64,000 bases of DNA from JAGNKE01 sp965230245 (GCA_965230245.1 OZ246000.1:1984001-2048000); one strand, 5' to 3'; counted from the first letter of the stretch, positions 17,409 to 26,407 are shown. A program made the numbers and translations. The notes: a model not told the origin generated them from the letters alone.

Positions 17409-19028
17409 TTATGCAGCGTTACGCGCCTTAAGGTTCATCGCCGCTTCAATCAATGTCTTTGTGTAGTCTTTTTGCGGCGAGTCAAAAATCTCCTGAACCG
17501 TACCGCTCTCGACAATCTTGCCGTCCTTCATCACCAGAATATCATGACACATCGCTCTTACCACGCGTAAATCATGACTGATGAAGACGTAACTCAGATC
17601 ATATTTGATCTGTAATTCACGCAAAAGATCAACAATCTCCGCCTGAACGGAAACATCAAGCGCAGATGTCGGCTCATCCAGAACAATAAAGTCAGGAGCA
17701 AGGACGGTCGCCCGCGCAATTGAAATACGCTGCCTTTGCCCTCCGGAAAACTCGTGCGGATAGCGATGGCGCGTTTCCGGATCCATATGAACTTCTTCTA
17801 AAGCCTGCACCACGAGATCATCACGCTCTTTCTCGCTCAAATCTTTTTTATGCAGTTTCAGCCCCTCGCTGATGATTTGCGATACACTCATGCGCGGGGA
17901 AAGAGAGCCGAAAGGGTCCTGAAACACAATTTGCATATCCGAACGCAGCGCGCGCATATGCTTTTTGTTCAGCGTTGTAATATCCCGACCGGCAAAAACA
18001 ATTTTACCCTCCGAACTCAAAAGCCTTATCAGTGCAAGCGCAAGTGTCGTCTTGCCCGAACCGGACTCGCCGACCACACCTAGCGTGTGCCCGCGCTGAA
18101 GCTTCACATCAACTTCATCAACCGCGCGCACCCACTCGGTTGGCTTGCCGAAGAAAGTCTTCTTGCTCGGGAAATGAACTTTGATGTTTTTTCCCTCCAG
18201 TAAAATCGGCGCATCTTTATCGGCGGCTTGCACACGGCCTCTGGGCTGAGCAGCCAAAAGCATCTTTGTGTAGTCATGCTGTGGTGTTTCAAAAATATCT
18301 TTCGTTGGCGCACTTTCAACCAGATCGCCGTGCTGCATGACACAAACCTTGTCGGCCATTTTCTCGACAATTGATAAATCGTGTGTAATCAAAAGCAGAG
18401 CCATATCCAGCTCCCTTTTCAAACGATCCAATAGCTCGAGGATTTGCGCCTGAATGGTCACATCCAGTGCTGTTGTCGGCTCGTCCGCTATCAGCAGGTC
18501 GGGATCATTGGCAAGAGCCATGGCAATCATCACACGCTGGCGTTGCCCGCCTGAAAGCTGATGCGGATACGCCCCCAGCCGATCCTTGAGATTTGAAAGC
18601 CCCACCAGATCCATAAGCTCAAAAATACGCGCCCTCACTGCTTCACTCTTTAAACCCTGATGAATGCGCAGAACTTCTCCGATCTGCTTTTCAATCGTAT
18701 GCAGCGGGTTCAAAGAGCTAAGCGGCTCTTGAAAGATCATGCCGATTTGTCGCCCACGAATGGAACACATATCCCGTTCGCTTTTTCCGACCAACTCTTG
18801 ACCTTGAAAAATAATGGAACTGCCATGCGGATGACTGGCCAGTGGGTAGGGCAGGAGCTGCATAACAGACATCGCCGTGACCGACTTGCCGGAGCCGGAC
18901 TCACCGACCAAAGCCACAGTCTCGCCCTTGTTAATGTCAAAACTCACACCCTTCACGGCATGAAACGTACCCTTGGGTGTTTTGAAATCAACGTGCAGGT
19001 TTTTGATTTGAAGAAGCTGTTCCGACAT
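17409..19028 (-). CDS. yejF: Dual-domain ABC transporter ATPase, YejF/DppDF type
   Basis: Energises peptide (microcin C-like) uptake through YejB/YejE permeases. The 539-residue chain holds two complete ATPase domains. The first has Walker A G-E-S-G-S-G-K-S and signature L-S-G-G-Q-R-Q-R; the second has G-E-S-G-S-G-K-T and F-S-G-G-Q-R-Q-R. Both have D-E-P-T-(T/S)-A-L-D. This tandem layout is that of E. coli YejF. The matching permeases (34.2-37.3 kb) and binding protein (39.7 kb) are in the window but 15-20 kb away, so the transporter is split. A solitary peptide ATPase of another system is the alternative. Confidence 0.88.
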   Translation of the reverse strand: MSEQLLQIKNLHVDFKTPKGTFHAVKGVSFDINKGETVALVGESGSGKSVTAMSVMQLLPYPLASHPHGSSIIFQGQELVGKSERDMCSIRGRQIGMIFQEPLSSLNPLHTIEKQIGEVLRIHQGLKSEAVRARIFELMDLVGLSNLKDRLGAYPHQLSGGQRQRVMIAMALANDPDLLIADEPTTALDVTIQAQILELLDRLKRELDMALLLITHDLSIVEKMADKVCVMQHGDLVESAPTKDIFETPQHDYTKMLLAAQPRGRVQAADKDAPILLEGKNIKVHFPSKKTFFGKPTEWVRAVDEVDVKLQRGHTLGVVGESGSGKTTLALALIRLLSSEGKIVFAGRDITTLNKKHMRALRSDMQIVFQDPFGSLSPRMSVSQIISEGLKLHKKDLSEKERDDLVVQALEEVHMDPETRHRYPHEFSGGQRQRISIARATVLAPDFIVLDEPTSALDVSVQAEIVDLLRELQIKYDLSYVFISHDLRVVRAMCHDILVMKDGKIVESGTVQEIFDSPQKDYTKTLIEAAMNLKARNAA

Positions 19029-19238
19029 AAATTCTGGTGTACCTTATTCCCTTGTCCATTCAAAGCATAATCGGCAAATACGGGCAAGCTATAGGATGTA
19101 GATGTACAAAAATGCTTAAGAAACGCCATGAGATACCACACAGATCACGAATTTAAGCGGTTGTTTTATTTGAATGAAATGTTTTAAATATAAAAAAGGG
19201 ATATTCTTATTCAAAACTGGGCAAAAGGGAATTTAAGT

Positions 19239-19778
19239 ATGGGAAATAAAACGTTTCCGATTATTTTTGTTGTATTATTTGCGAGTGCAATCGGAGGGCT
19301 ATTAATGTGGCCTTCCAATTTTAAGTCTGAACCTTACGAACTCAAACGGACAAAAGCCCTCTACAACTTTTATCAAGGCTCACCGAACCGCAAACTCAAT
19401 CGTTCAAAAGACATCTACATTAATGATGTGCGCGTTGTGCAGGAAGACGCAATGAGCGCAACATTGGAAATTTCCTATACAATTAACCCTGAGGCAAATT
19501 TTGGAAAACTCGCTGCTGGCGCGGCACTCCGTAAAGAGAGTGAACCGATAGGGTCTATGAGCATGCGTCCCGGACTTATTGATCCGAGCAGCAGTAAAAC
19601 CCAAGTTACTTTGAAATTGGCGGCTGCCGAGCAAAAATCCAAGGTAAAAGCTGATGCGGTACAAATCGAAATATACAACGCCAAGGGAAATCGGCTGCAT
19701 GAAGAGCATTTTCACTACGAACGTGCGTGGTGCAAAAAACCTGCGTATTTCATAGAATTCGCATCACCGTGTCGCTAG
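19239..19778 (+). CDS. Membrane-anchored or exported protein of unknown function
   Basis: 179 residues. An N-terminal hydrophobic segment (about 6-24) is followed by a polar domain with beta-strand-like alternation and a C-terminal pair of Cys (C-K-K and the penultimate C-R). The ribosome site GGGA lies 8 nt before the ATG. It converges on argH with 10 bp between stops. I do not recognise the family; a periplasmic domain held by an uncleaved signal anchor is likely. Confidence 0.7.
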   Translation: MGNKTFPIIFVVLFASAIGGLLMWPSNFKSEPYELKRTKALYNFYQGSPNRKLNRSKDIYINDVRVVQEDAMSATLEISYTINPEANFGKLAAGAALRKESEPIGSMSMRPGLIDPSSSKTQVTLKLAAAEQKSKVKADAVQIEIYNAKGNRLHEEHFHYERAWCKKPAYFIEFASPCR

Positions 19779-19788
19779 ATATCTGAAT

Positions 19789-21108
19789 TCACGATGACTT
19801 AACGCGCAAGACAGTATAAATCTCATCCGTAATTTTCGGTTCAATCGCTTGAAGTTCGTCAAGAGCAAGCTCGTGCAACTTGCATCCCGTATCTTCGGCC
19901 ATTTTCACAACCGCGCCCGTTACATGGTGCGCATCACGGAACGGCATACCCAAATTCATCACCAGCCAGTCTGCAAACCGTGTGGCCGTTGTATAACCGT
20001 CTTCCGCAGCCTCCAGCATCCGCTCTGTGTTGAACGTCGCGCTTTCCATCATGCCGCGCATCGCCTGCAAACAGAGAACAATCGTATCATAGGAATCAAA
20101 GACGGATTCTTTGTCTTCCTGTAAGTCCTTGTTATAGGCCAGCGGCAGCGCCTTCATCATTGTCATCATCTGAACCAGATTGCCGTTCAGGCGTCCCGTT
20201 TTCCCGCGAACCAATTCCGCCGCATCGGGGTTTTTCTTCTGCGGCATGATAGAGCTTCCCGTGCTCCACGTATCGCTCAGGCTGATAAATCCGAATTGCG
20301 GCGTTGCCCAGATGATAATTTCCTCTGCCAGACGCGAGAGGTGCAGGCCGCATTGTGCGCAAACAAAAAGAAATTCAGTCGCAAAGTCACGTGCCGCCAC
20401 ACCGTCCATCGTGTTCAGTGTCGGCCGGTCAAAGCCAAGCTCCTGCGCCGTAAAATCCCGATCTACGGGGTAGGGCGAGCCTGCCAAAGCCGCAGAACCG
20501 AGCGGAGACTTATTCAAACGGTTCCGGCAATCAATCAGCCGCAACTTGTCACGGTTGAGCATGCAGGAATAGGCCGATAGATGCATGGCCAGCGTAATCG
20601 GCTGCGCGGCCTGCAGATGCGTAAACCCCGGCATATGCGTCTCCTGATGTTTTTCCGCCAAATCATCCAGCGTATCGCGCATATCCTCGATCAGATAAGT
20701 CAGATGATCAATCGCATCCCGAATCCATAAACGGAAATCCGTCGCAACCTGATCGTTTCTGGAACGTGCGGTATGCAAACGCCCCGCAACATCGCCGATA
20801 ATCTCGCGCAAACGCGCCTCGATATTCATGTGAATATCTTCAAGCTCCCGCTTGAACTCGAAGGTTCCGTCCGCAATCTCGCCGTGAATTTGGTTCAGAC
20901 CCTCGATAATCTTGTCGGCATCGCCTTGCGGAATAATTTTTTGCTTCGCCAGCATCTTGCAATGCGCGATAGACCCCGCAATATCCTGCTTCCACATACG
21001 CCTGTCGATATCGATCGACGCGTTGATCTGCTCCATCAAATCATCGGGCTTCTCGTCAAAACGACCGCCCCACATTGAATTCGTAGTTTTTTGGTTTTTA
21101 TCTGTCAT
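19789..21108 (-). CDS. argH: Argininosuccinate lyase, C-terminally short
   Basis: Splits argininosuccinate into arginine and fumarate, the last step of the pathway. N-terminal M-W-G-G-R-F, the H-T-A-R-S-R-N-D-Q motif near 113, and the signature loop G-S-S-I-M-P-Q-K-K-N-P-D near 284 are all intact. At 439 residues it ends right after the L-R-V-K-S-S segment. Most relatives continue about 20 residues with an S-R-x-S-F-G-G-T-A-P-like tail, so a premature TGA or a natural short form is possible. It is separate from the main arg operon and has an inverted repeat upstream. Confidence 0.93.
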   Translation of the reverse strand: MTDKNQKTTNSMWGGRFDEKPDDLMEQINASIDIDRRMWKQDIAGSIAHCKMLAKQKIIPQGDADKIIEGLNQIHGEIADGTFEFKRELEDIHMNIEARLREIIGDVAGRLHTARSRNDQVATDFRLWIRDAIDHLTYLIEDMRDTLDDLAEKHQETHMPGFTHLQAAQPITLAMHLSAYSCMLNRDKLRLIDCRNRLNKSPLGSAALAGSPYPVDRDFTAQELGFDRPTLNTMDGVAARDFATEFLFVCAQCGLHLSRLAEEIIIWATPQFGFISLSDTWSTGSSIMPQKKNPDAAELVRGKTGRLNGNLVQMMTMMKALPLAYNKDLQEDKESVFDSYDTIVLCLQAMRGMMESATFNTERMLEAAEDGYTTATRFADWLVMNLGMPFRDAHHVTGAVVKMAEDTGCKLHELALDELQAIEPKITDEIYTVLRVKSS

Positions 21109-21151
21109 AAGTTCTTCTTTTAAATAACTTGCCCGAAGCTGACCAGCACTA

Positions 21152-21177
21152 TTGGCAAAAAATAATCATATTGCCAA
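21152..21177. promoter_or_regulatory. Inverted repeat upstream of argH, possible operator
   Basis: TTGGCAA (21152-21158) and TTGCCAA (21171-21177) form a perfect 7-bp inverted repeat with a 12-nt AT-rich centre, about 45 bp before the argH ATG. The geometry suits a dimeric regulator near the promoter. No regulator gene is adjacent. Confidence 0.35.
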
Positions 21178-21360
21178 GCATTTAGGGAAATATATATTGA
21201 GAAAACAACATAAACAATTCTAAGCGTTCACACTATGAGCGGATCAATCGATCATCGGTTTTAAATCTTAGAGACGATAGTTTCTTGTTTGCAAAGTTTT
21301 GCGCTCCAAGATAACCTTCACATACGGTTTAGAACAAATTAAAATTGCGGAGGTGATGGC

Positions 21361-22212
21361 GTGCAATCCAGAATTCCCTTTAGTCTCGTCGCAGATATTC
21401 AGGAGGTCGAGCCAGACGGCTCCAACCTGTTTCCCAACGTCGGACTTGCCGAAGGACAGACCCGCGAAGAACAAATCAGTGATGCGATACGCCAGATCAT
21501 AGAGGTCCCCAAAATCGACAGTGTTGTGATCTTCGGCGATACCCGCTCGATTGAGCCGCCGCTAGAGGCGATGCGCGCTCTGGCCATGGACAAACGCCTG
21601 AAAATTGAATCCGACCCGCGACTGATTTTGGATGAAAACGCCTTCCCCGGCGGGGGCAGGGCGGCAGGCGCAATGTCCGGCGGCCGCATGGATTTCGAAC
21701 TCGAAGGCGGTAACCTGACCCGCTTCAATCACTATGATTTGCTCACCGTTTCGGAATACTACACCCAAGTCGTCAAAGAGGTCGCCGGCACAATGCCCGC
21801 GCACGTCGTGAACAGCTCCATGCGCTTTTCCCCGCATTACGGCAGCATCCACAACATGGACGGCCAGATTAACACACATATCGATAACCGCATGGGTTTT
21901 GATGCGCGTTTAATTCATGTCACAAAAGGAAGCGGCACAATCCTTTTTAACGCTGATGATTTTACAGTAGAAAGCAAAAGTAGAAACGGTACACAAGTTT
22001 ATACGCCGCAATTGATCAAGGCGGGAATATCTGCGCTCGTCCTCCCCGAAGGAACCTCTGTTCTGATAACGTCACCGTCCCCGCAAATGATCGAGCGCGG
22101 AAAATCCCCGAACATTCACGCGCATGGCATCGGGCGCGAGGACGGACAACCCGAGGAACGCCTCGTCGAACGCCACGATATCGACCTGCAGCTTGAAACG
22201 CTGGATATGTAA
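21361..22212 (+). CDS. Unknown protein with DUF1826/cupin-like central segment
   Basis: 283 residues starting at GTG 21361, chosen because a near-perfect GGAGGTGA ribosome site lies just upstream. The central part (about 140-215) contains T-H-I-D-N followed by A-R-L-I-H-V-T-K-G-S-G-T. This is similar in spacing to the H-V-D and D-R-Y-M-T segment of the protein at 60553-61233, and suggests a double-stranded beta-helix fold with a possible H-x-D metal site. The N-terminal 100 residues look alpha/beta. No transmembrane segment. Its stop is directly next to that of the convergent ACP-like gene. Confidence 0.65.
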   Translation: MQSRIPFSLVADIQEVEPDGSNLFPNVGLAEGQTREEQISDAIRQIIEVPKIDSVVIFGDTRSIEPPLEAMRALAMDKRLKIESDPRLILDENAFPGGGRAAGAMSGGRMDFELEGGNLTRFNHYDLLTVSEYYTQVVKEVAGTMPAHVVNSSMRFSPHYGSIHNMDGQINTHIDNRMGFDARLIHVTKGSGTILFNADDFTVESKSRNGTQVYTPQLIKAGISALVLPEGTSVLITSPSPQMIERGKSPNIHAHGIGREDGQPEERLVERHDIDLQLETLDM

Positions 22213-22641
22213 CTAACGTTCCGCAACCTTGCGGGCAACCAGCCGCATAAGATCATCAACACGATGCATGCTTTTCGCTTCTTCATCGGAAATCTTGATA
22301 TCGAAATCACTTTCCAAAGACAAAACAATTTCTACATCTGCCATATCATCGATCTCGAAAAAATATTTCAGATTCTGGGCAAAACTGTCGGAGGGCTGGA
22401 GCCGCGAAAGGTCGGTCGCAAGATGCGCTTCCAATACGTCCAGAACGCCGGTCACGATATCCTTCGGAACCGCGTCATCATCCTTGTAATACCGCTCGTA
22501 ATACGCATCCTTGGTCAGACGTTCGCGCTTGGAAAAAATCTTGTCCATCGCACGGTTGTGATGAACATCACCGATTTTGTTAATCAGAAAAAGAAGCGGA
22601 ACCGCGCAGACAGCAATAAGAAGTAAAAGACTTAAATCCAT
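22213..22641 (-). CDS. Membrane-anchored acyl-carrier-protein-like protein without the phosphopantetheine serine
   Basis: About 142 residues from ATG 22639-22641, which follows the upstream gene's stop by 16 bp. The frame could extend to TTG 22675-22677. An N-terminal membrane helix (about 3-20) and a charged linker lead to an ACP-like four-helix domain (about 58-138). The usual D-S-L of helix II reads D-D-M (98-100), so the serine that carries 4'-phosphopantetheine is replaced by Asp. Downstream E-I-V-L-S-L-E-S-D-F-D-I-K-I-S-D-E-E-A matches ACPs closely. It resembles DUF1493-type ACP-like proteins. Probably co-transcribed with the preceding gene. Confidence 0.7.
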   Translation of the reverse strand: MDLSLLLLIAVCAVPLLFLINKIGDVHHNRAMDKIFSKRERLTKDAYYERYYKDDDAVPKDIVTGVLDVLEAHLATDLSRLQPSDSFAQNLKYFFEIDDMADVEIVLSLESDFDIKISDEEAKSMHRVDDLMRLVARKVAER

Positions 22642-22657
22642 ACGGCAGAGAGTACCC

Positions 22658-23023
22658 CTAAATGCTCTCGTCGACAACGCCGCCTTTTTCTAATTTGAAC
22701 AACTCTTCCAGCGGAACATTCGCGCCCCTGGGCGTTTCAATCCCCAGACGCCTGCGGATCTCCAGAATATCTTCAATGCTTTGTTTGATGTAATCCTGCT
22801 GCAGGGTCTTGGCAGTCTCCGCAGGGTTTTGGGATGCATTACCGCTGCCCGGACGCACATCCCCCGCAAAAATCCGCCCCAATTCGACATCCAGATCACG
22901 CCGGCTCAAAATATCCAGCTCTGCCGCAAGCCTTTGCGTCGTGCGGACGAACTTGTCATCGGCGCGCTGGTTGAGGATATCCTTGTAACTCGCAAATCCT
23001 GCGGAACTGAAATTCGATATCAT
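22658..23023 (-). CDS. Small protein of unknown function
   Basis: 121 residues, largely helical and polar, with no membrane segment. A strong AGGAGGT site lies 8 nt upstream of the ATG. The C-terminal half (about 70-110) is charged and could form a coiled coil around I-E-D-I-L-E-I-R-R-R-L-G. It is first in a two-gene unit with the ACP-like gene. I do not recognise it. Confidence 0.7.
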   Translation of the reverse strand: MISNFSSAGFASYKDILNQRADDKFVRTTQRLAAELDILSRRDLDVELGRIFAGDVRPGSGNASQNPAETAKTLQQDYIKQSIEDILEIRRRLGIETPRGANVPLEELFKLEKGGVVDESI

Positions 23024-23126
23024 GTTCAGACCTCCTGTCTTCCATAATTATACGCCGAATTTCCAAAATCGGTGAATAAAAAAGGCAGGTGCTGCAAGTC
23101 ATCCCGAAATTTGCAGGAGGGAAAAA

Positions 23127-23159
23127 ATGCCGCTAAGATCAAACCAAACAAACACATAA
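23127..23159 (+). CDS. Ten-codon ORF with a strong ribosome site, in frame with the next gene
   Basis: ATG 23127 has AGGAGG 6 nt upstream, the best ribosome site in the area, but reaches TAA after ten codons. The frame is the same as that of the gene starting at 23190, which itself has no ribosome site. It is either a short leader peptide or the true start of that gene interrupted by a nonsense codon. Confidence 0.4.
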   Translation: MPLRSNQTNT

Positions 23160-23189
23160 CGTGGTGCGTTCACAGCACATTTTTCCCCA

Positions 23190-23657
23190 ATGCAAATCGA
23201 CAAAGAAGAAGTCGTCCGACTGGACGGCGCGCTGCGCTACTTATCGCGTGCAACAGGCAACCATGGCGAATACTGCTTCTATCTCGATATGTATTATATT
23301 GATTCAAGCGAACCAGCGGTATTTCAAAAAAAATTTCTAAAATGCGAAGAAAGAAGATACGGCAGAGAATTTGGACGTGAATATCACTTTGAGTATATGA
23401 AAACAGTCAATACATCTTATTTCTGGAATTACATATATACAGCATTCAAGGGAAGAACACGCAACGCATGGGACGTTGCATTCGCTTTATGTGATGCGTT
23501 TGATCTCATGTATGACTGGGAAATGCCAAAAGAAATCCAAGTCTGCGACATCAGAAGGCGTAAACCAAACCAGCAGGGACAGGTCTTTTTCATCCCTGCA
23601 GGTAAGAATCGCTATCTCGTCTCAACATGGCTGTGTACAAATGGCCTGCTGGATTAA
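23190..23657 (+). CDS. Unknown aromatic-rich protein, start uncertain
   Basis: 155 residues, rich in Tyr, Phe and Trp (for example Y-C-F-Y-L-D-M-Y-Y), with no signal peptide or membrane helix. The ATG at 23190 lacks a ribosome site. The strong site at 23115-23120 instead serves an in-frame ATG 63 nt upstream that is cut off by TAA. The last four bases overlap the end of argG on the opposite strand. No family recognised; it may be a decaying gene. Confidence 0.55.
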   Translation: MQIDKEEVVRLDGALRYLSRATGNHGEYCFYLDMYYIDSSEPAVFQKKFLKCEERRYGREFGREYHFEYMKTVNTSYFWNYIYTAFKGRTRNAWDVAFALCDAFDLMYDWEMPKEIQVCDIRRRKPNQQGQVFFIPAGKNRYLVSTWLCTNGLLD

Positions 23658-24907
23658 GCCGCCTTGCTTTTATCCGAAAACGCGGCCCTCCCGCGCACTT
23701 TCGTATTATTGCGCAGGCGTACGGCATTGATCTTGATAAACCCGTCCGCGTCCTTCTGATCGTATCCGCCTTCCTCATCCATGGAGGATTGAACGGGATC
23801 GTAAAGCGCATTCGGCGATGTTCTCGCAACGGGGTAGGCGCGTGCCTTGTATAGCTGAACGGTCACATCACCGCTGTTCGGCTCCTGCGCCTTGTCCATG
23901 AAATCCATCAGCAGTTCGAACTCCGGCGCAAACCAGAACCCGTTATAAATCAGCTCCGCCACCTTTAAGGACATCATATCGCGCAGCTTCATCACCTCGC
24001 GATCCATCGTCAGCCCTTCAAGATCACGATGCGCCTGCAGCATAATTTCCCCGCCCGGTGTCTCGTAAACGCCGCGTGATTTCAAACCAACAAAACGGTT
24101 CTCAACCATATCCAGACGACCAATCCCGTGCTTGCTGCCCAGCTCATTCAGATATTCGAACAGCTCCAGCGCGCCCGTCTTGACCGTGCCGTCATCCTTG
24201 TTCTCGACCTTAACGGGAATGCCGGACTCAAACGAAATCACGATTGTCTCGGGCTTATCGGGCCACGCATCGGGGTGAGAGGTACGGGAATAGACATCCT
24301 CCTCACACACCGCGTTCGGGTCTTCCAGAATCCCCGCCTCGTGAGAGATATGAAGCAAATTATCATCCTCGGAATACGGCTTCTTGCGGGTCGCCGTCAC
24401 GGGAATACCGTATTGATCGGCATAGTTCAGCATATCCGTACGCCCCTTGAACCGCGTCAGGAATTCCTCCATCTTCCACGGCGCCAGCACCTTGATATCG
24501 GGGTTCAGCGCATAGTAAGACAGCTCGAACCGCACCTGATCGTTCCCTTTACCCGTCGCGCCATGAGAGACATATTGCGCGTTTTCCTTTTCGGCAATCT
24601 CGATCTGACGCTTGGCGATAATCGGACGCGCCACAGACGTCCCCAACAGGTAACGCCCCTCGTAAATCGCTTGGGATTTATAAGCGGGGAAGATGTAATC
24701 ACGCACGAATTCCTCGCGCAAATCTTCGACATAAACCTTGCTCGCCCCGACTTTCAGCGCCTTTTCCTTCGCCGCGTCGAAATCTTCCTCCTGCCCGACA
24801 TTGGCGATATAGGCGATGACCTCGTAATCCTGCTCGATCAGCCACTTCAAAATGACCGATGTATCCAAACCGCCGGAATAGGCGAGAACGATTTTCCCCT
24901 TGCTCAT
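23654..24907 (-). CDS. argG: Argininosuccinate synthase
   Basis: ATP-dependent ligation of citrulline and aspartate. At 417 residues it is slightly longer than typical. N-terminal P-loop-like A-Y-S-G-G-L-D-T-S, the H-G-A-T-G-K-G-N-D-Q motif near 117, and the Y-T-N segment all fit the family. The ribosome site AAGGAG is 8-9 nt upstream of the ATG. A hairpin-T-run terminator separates it from the upstream secreted-protein gene and the argCBDF operon, so it must have its own promoter in a very short gap (24908-24945) or rely on read-through. Confidence 0.96.
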   Translation of the reverse strand: MSKGKIVLAYSGGLDTSVILKWLIEQDYEVIAYIANVGQEEDFDAAKEKALKVGASKVYVEDLREEFVRDYIFPAYKSQAIYEGRYLLGTSVARPIIAKRQIEIAEKENAQYVSHGATGKGNDQVRFELSYYALNPDIKVLAPWKMEEFLTRFKGRTDMLNYADQYGIPVTATRKKPYSEDDNLLHISHEAGILEDPNAVCEEDVYSRTSHPDAWPDKPETIVISFESGIPVKVENKDDGTVKTGALELFEYLNELGSKHGIGRLDMVENRFVGLKSRGVYETPGGEIMLQAHRDLEGLTMDREVMKLRDMMSLKVAELIYNGFWFAPEFELLMDFMDKAQEPNSGDVTVQLYKARAYPVARTSPNALYDPVQSSMDEEGGYDQKDADGFIKINAVRLRNNTKVRGRAAFSDKSKAA

Positions 24908-24945
24908 AATGCTGTCTCCTTATTGTTCCAGCGTTGTTTTATGCC

Positions 24946-24987
24946 AAAAAACAGGGATTGTGAAGGGGAAAACCCTTGAAAGCCCTG
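24946..24987 (-). terminator. Rho-independent terminator ending the arg operon
   Basis: Immediately after the stop of the secreted-protein gene, the minus strand folds as nested stems: CAGGG/CCCTG (24983-24987 with 24952-24956) around AAGGG/CCCTT (24973-24977 with 24963-24967). Six T follow (24946-24951). It separates the argCBDF operon from argG. Confidence 0.75.
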
Positions 24988-25479
24988 CTATTTCCCCTGC
25001 GCCAGTAATTCATCGAGATTGTCGATGGTGATTGATGAAGAGCACAGAGACATTGGAGATAGTTTTATTTTATTAGGCTCAACATCATCAGGAGCAAGCG
25101 TTGAGGTTTCATCATACAATATAAGCATTGAAGTATTGTTGATCATATCACTCGGCAAACAAAACTTCACTTTCGAAACCCCCTCAAGAGAGAAATAACT
25201 AACACGCAGGTTAAGATTAATAATTTCTCCACCTTTTTTGTTTTTCACTTTTAATTTCACTAAAGGATTTGACCAAACCCATGGGCCCTGAGAAGGTATC
25301 TCTTTGGGGAATGCAATTGAAATATCTCGGCAGTGTTTACGATCCTCAACAAGCTCAACGACAATATTTTTTTTCGCATTTTTCATTCCGCACGCAAGCG
25401 CAGAATTTGGCAAAGATAACGGCAGGGCAGTCAGCAGCAAGAGAAAACATAAAACGAATTTCTGTGTGCTGCCTGTCAT
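24988..25479 (-). CDS. Small secreted protein of unknown function at the end of the arg operon
   Basis: 163 residues with a clear signal peptide (hydrophobic core about 8-25, cleavage likely after A-L-A, leaving Cys at +1 or near it). The mature part is predicted beta-rich, with four further cysteines spaced as if for two disulfides. GGTGAT lies 5 nt upstream of the ATG, and the gap from argF is only 6 bp, so it is co-transcribed with argF. A role in arginine metabolism is not evident from the sequence. Confidence 0.7.
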   Translation of the reverse strand: MTGSTQKFVLCFLLLLTALPLSLPNSALACGMKNAKKNIVVELVEDRKHCRDISIAFPKEIPSQGPWVWSNPLVKLKVKNKKGGEIINLNLRVSYFSLEGVSKVKFCLPSDMINNTSMLILYDETSTLAPDDVEPNKIKLSPMSLCSSSITIDNLDELLAQGK

Positions 25480-25485
25480 CTCAAA

Positions 25486-26394
25486 TCACCCCAGCAACGC
25501 CGCGCGTTTCTGCAACCGCACACCCGCATCTTCGAGTGCCCATGCGAGAATAGCCTTCTGCGCGTGCAGACGGTTTTCCGCCTCGTCGTAAATTACACTC
25601 GCGGGGCTGTCCAGCACATCTTCGGTCACCTCATTGCCGACATAAACGGGCATACAATGCATAAAAATCGCGCTGTCATTGGCTTTCGCCATCAAATCGG
25701 CATTCACCTGATACGGCTTGAACTTATCGAGCGATTTACCTTCCTCTCCGAGCGACACCCACGTATCCGTCACAATCACATCCGCATTTTTCGCGGCCTC
25801 GTGCGCATCCTCGATATAGGTCACATCACCGCCGCTCTCGGGCTGCACATCGGCGGGGCAGGAGACAACAAATTCAAAATCCCAGACAGGCGCGGCCTGC
25901 GTAAAGGTTTTGGCAACGTTGCTGTAATCCCCCAGCCAGACAATCTTCTTGCCTTCAATTTCACCAAGTTTTTCCTCGATTGTCATCATATCCGCCATAA
26001 TCTGGCACGGGTGCGACGCATCGGTCATACCGTTGATAAACGGAATGCTCGCATGGCCCGCCAGCTCGGAAAAACGTTCGTGATCGCTCATCCGGATCAT
26101 CACCGCATCGACATAACGCGAGAGCACATTCGCCGTATCCTGCGGGCGTTCGGACTTGGAATTCATATTCTCCCCCGACATGACAATCGTATGCCCGCCG
26201 AGCTGCTTCATCGCGACCTCGAAACTCATCCGCGTCCGGCTGGAACGCTTGTCGAAAATCATCGCGAGCGATAACCCTTCAAGCACTTGCGGCGGGTTGA
26301 ATTTCTGTTCCTTCATCGCATGACCGAGGCTCAAAATCGCCTTCAGATCATTCGGATCAATATCCGGAAGGTTGATAAAATGTTTGATACTCAT
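25486..26394 (-). CDS. argF: Ornithine carbamoyltransferase
   Basis: Forms citrulline from ornithine and carbamoyl phosphate. 302 residues. The carbamoyl-phosphate loop reads S-S-R-T-R (usually S-T-R-T-R) near residue 50, H-P-C-Q is at about 130, D-T-W-V-S-L-G is the ornithine-side loop, and the catalytic Cys is in F-M-H-C-M-P near 253. E-N-R-L-H closes the site. The small departures are within what OTCases tolerate. Between argD and the secreted gene in one operon. Confidence 0.94.
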   Translation of the reverse strand: MSIKHFINLPDIDPNDLKAILSLGHAMKEQKFNPPQVLEGLSLAMIFDKRSSRTRMSFEVAMKQLGGHTIVMSGENMNSKSERPQDTANVLSRYVDAVMIRMSDHERFSELAGHASIPFINGMTDASHPCQIMADMMTIEEKLGEIEGKKIVWLGDYSNVAKTFTQAAPVWDFEFVVSCPADVQPESGGDVTYIEDAHEAAKNADVIVTDTWVSLGEEGKSLDKFKPYQVNADLMAKANDSAIFMHCMPVYVGNEVTEDVLDSPASVIYDEAENRLHAQKAILAWALEDAGVRLQKRAALLG

Positions 26395-26407
26395 TTTTTT
26401 GTCTTTC

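Noticed and set aside
24128..24979. 283-codon plus-strand ORF
   Set aside because: Antisense to argG, a fully recognisable gene; no ribosome site or domain.
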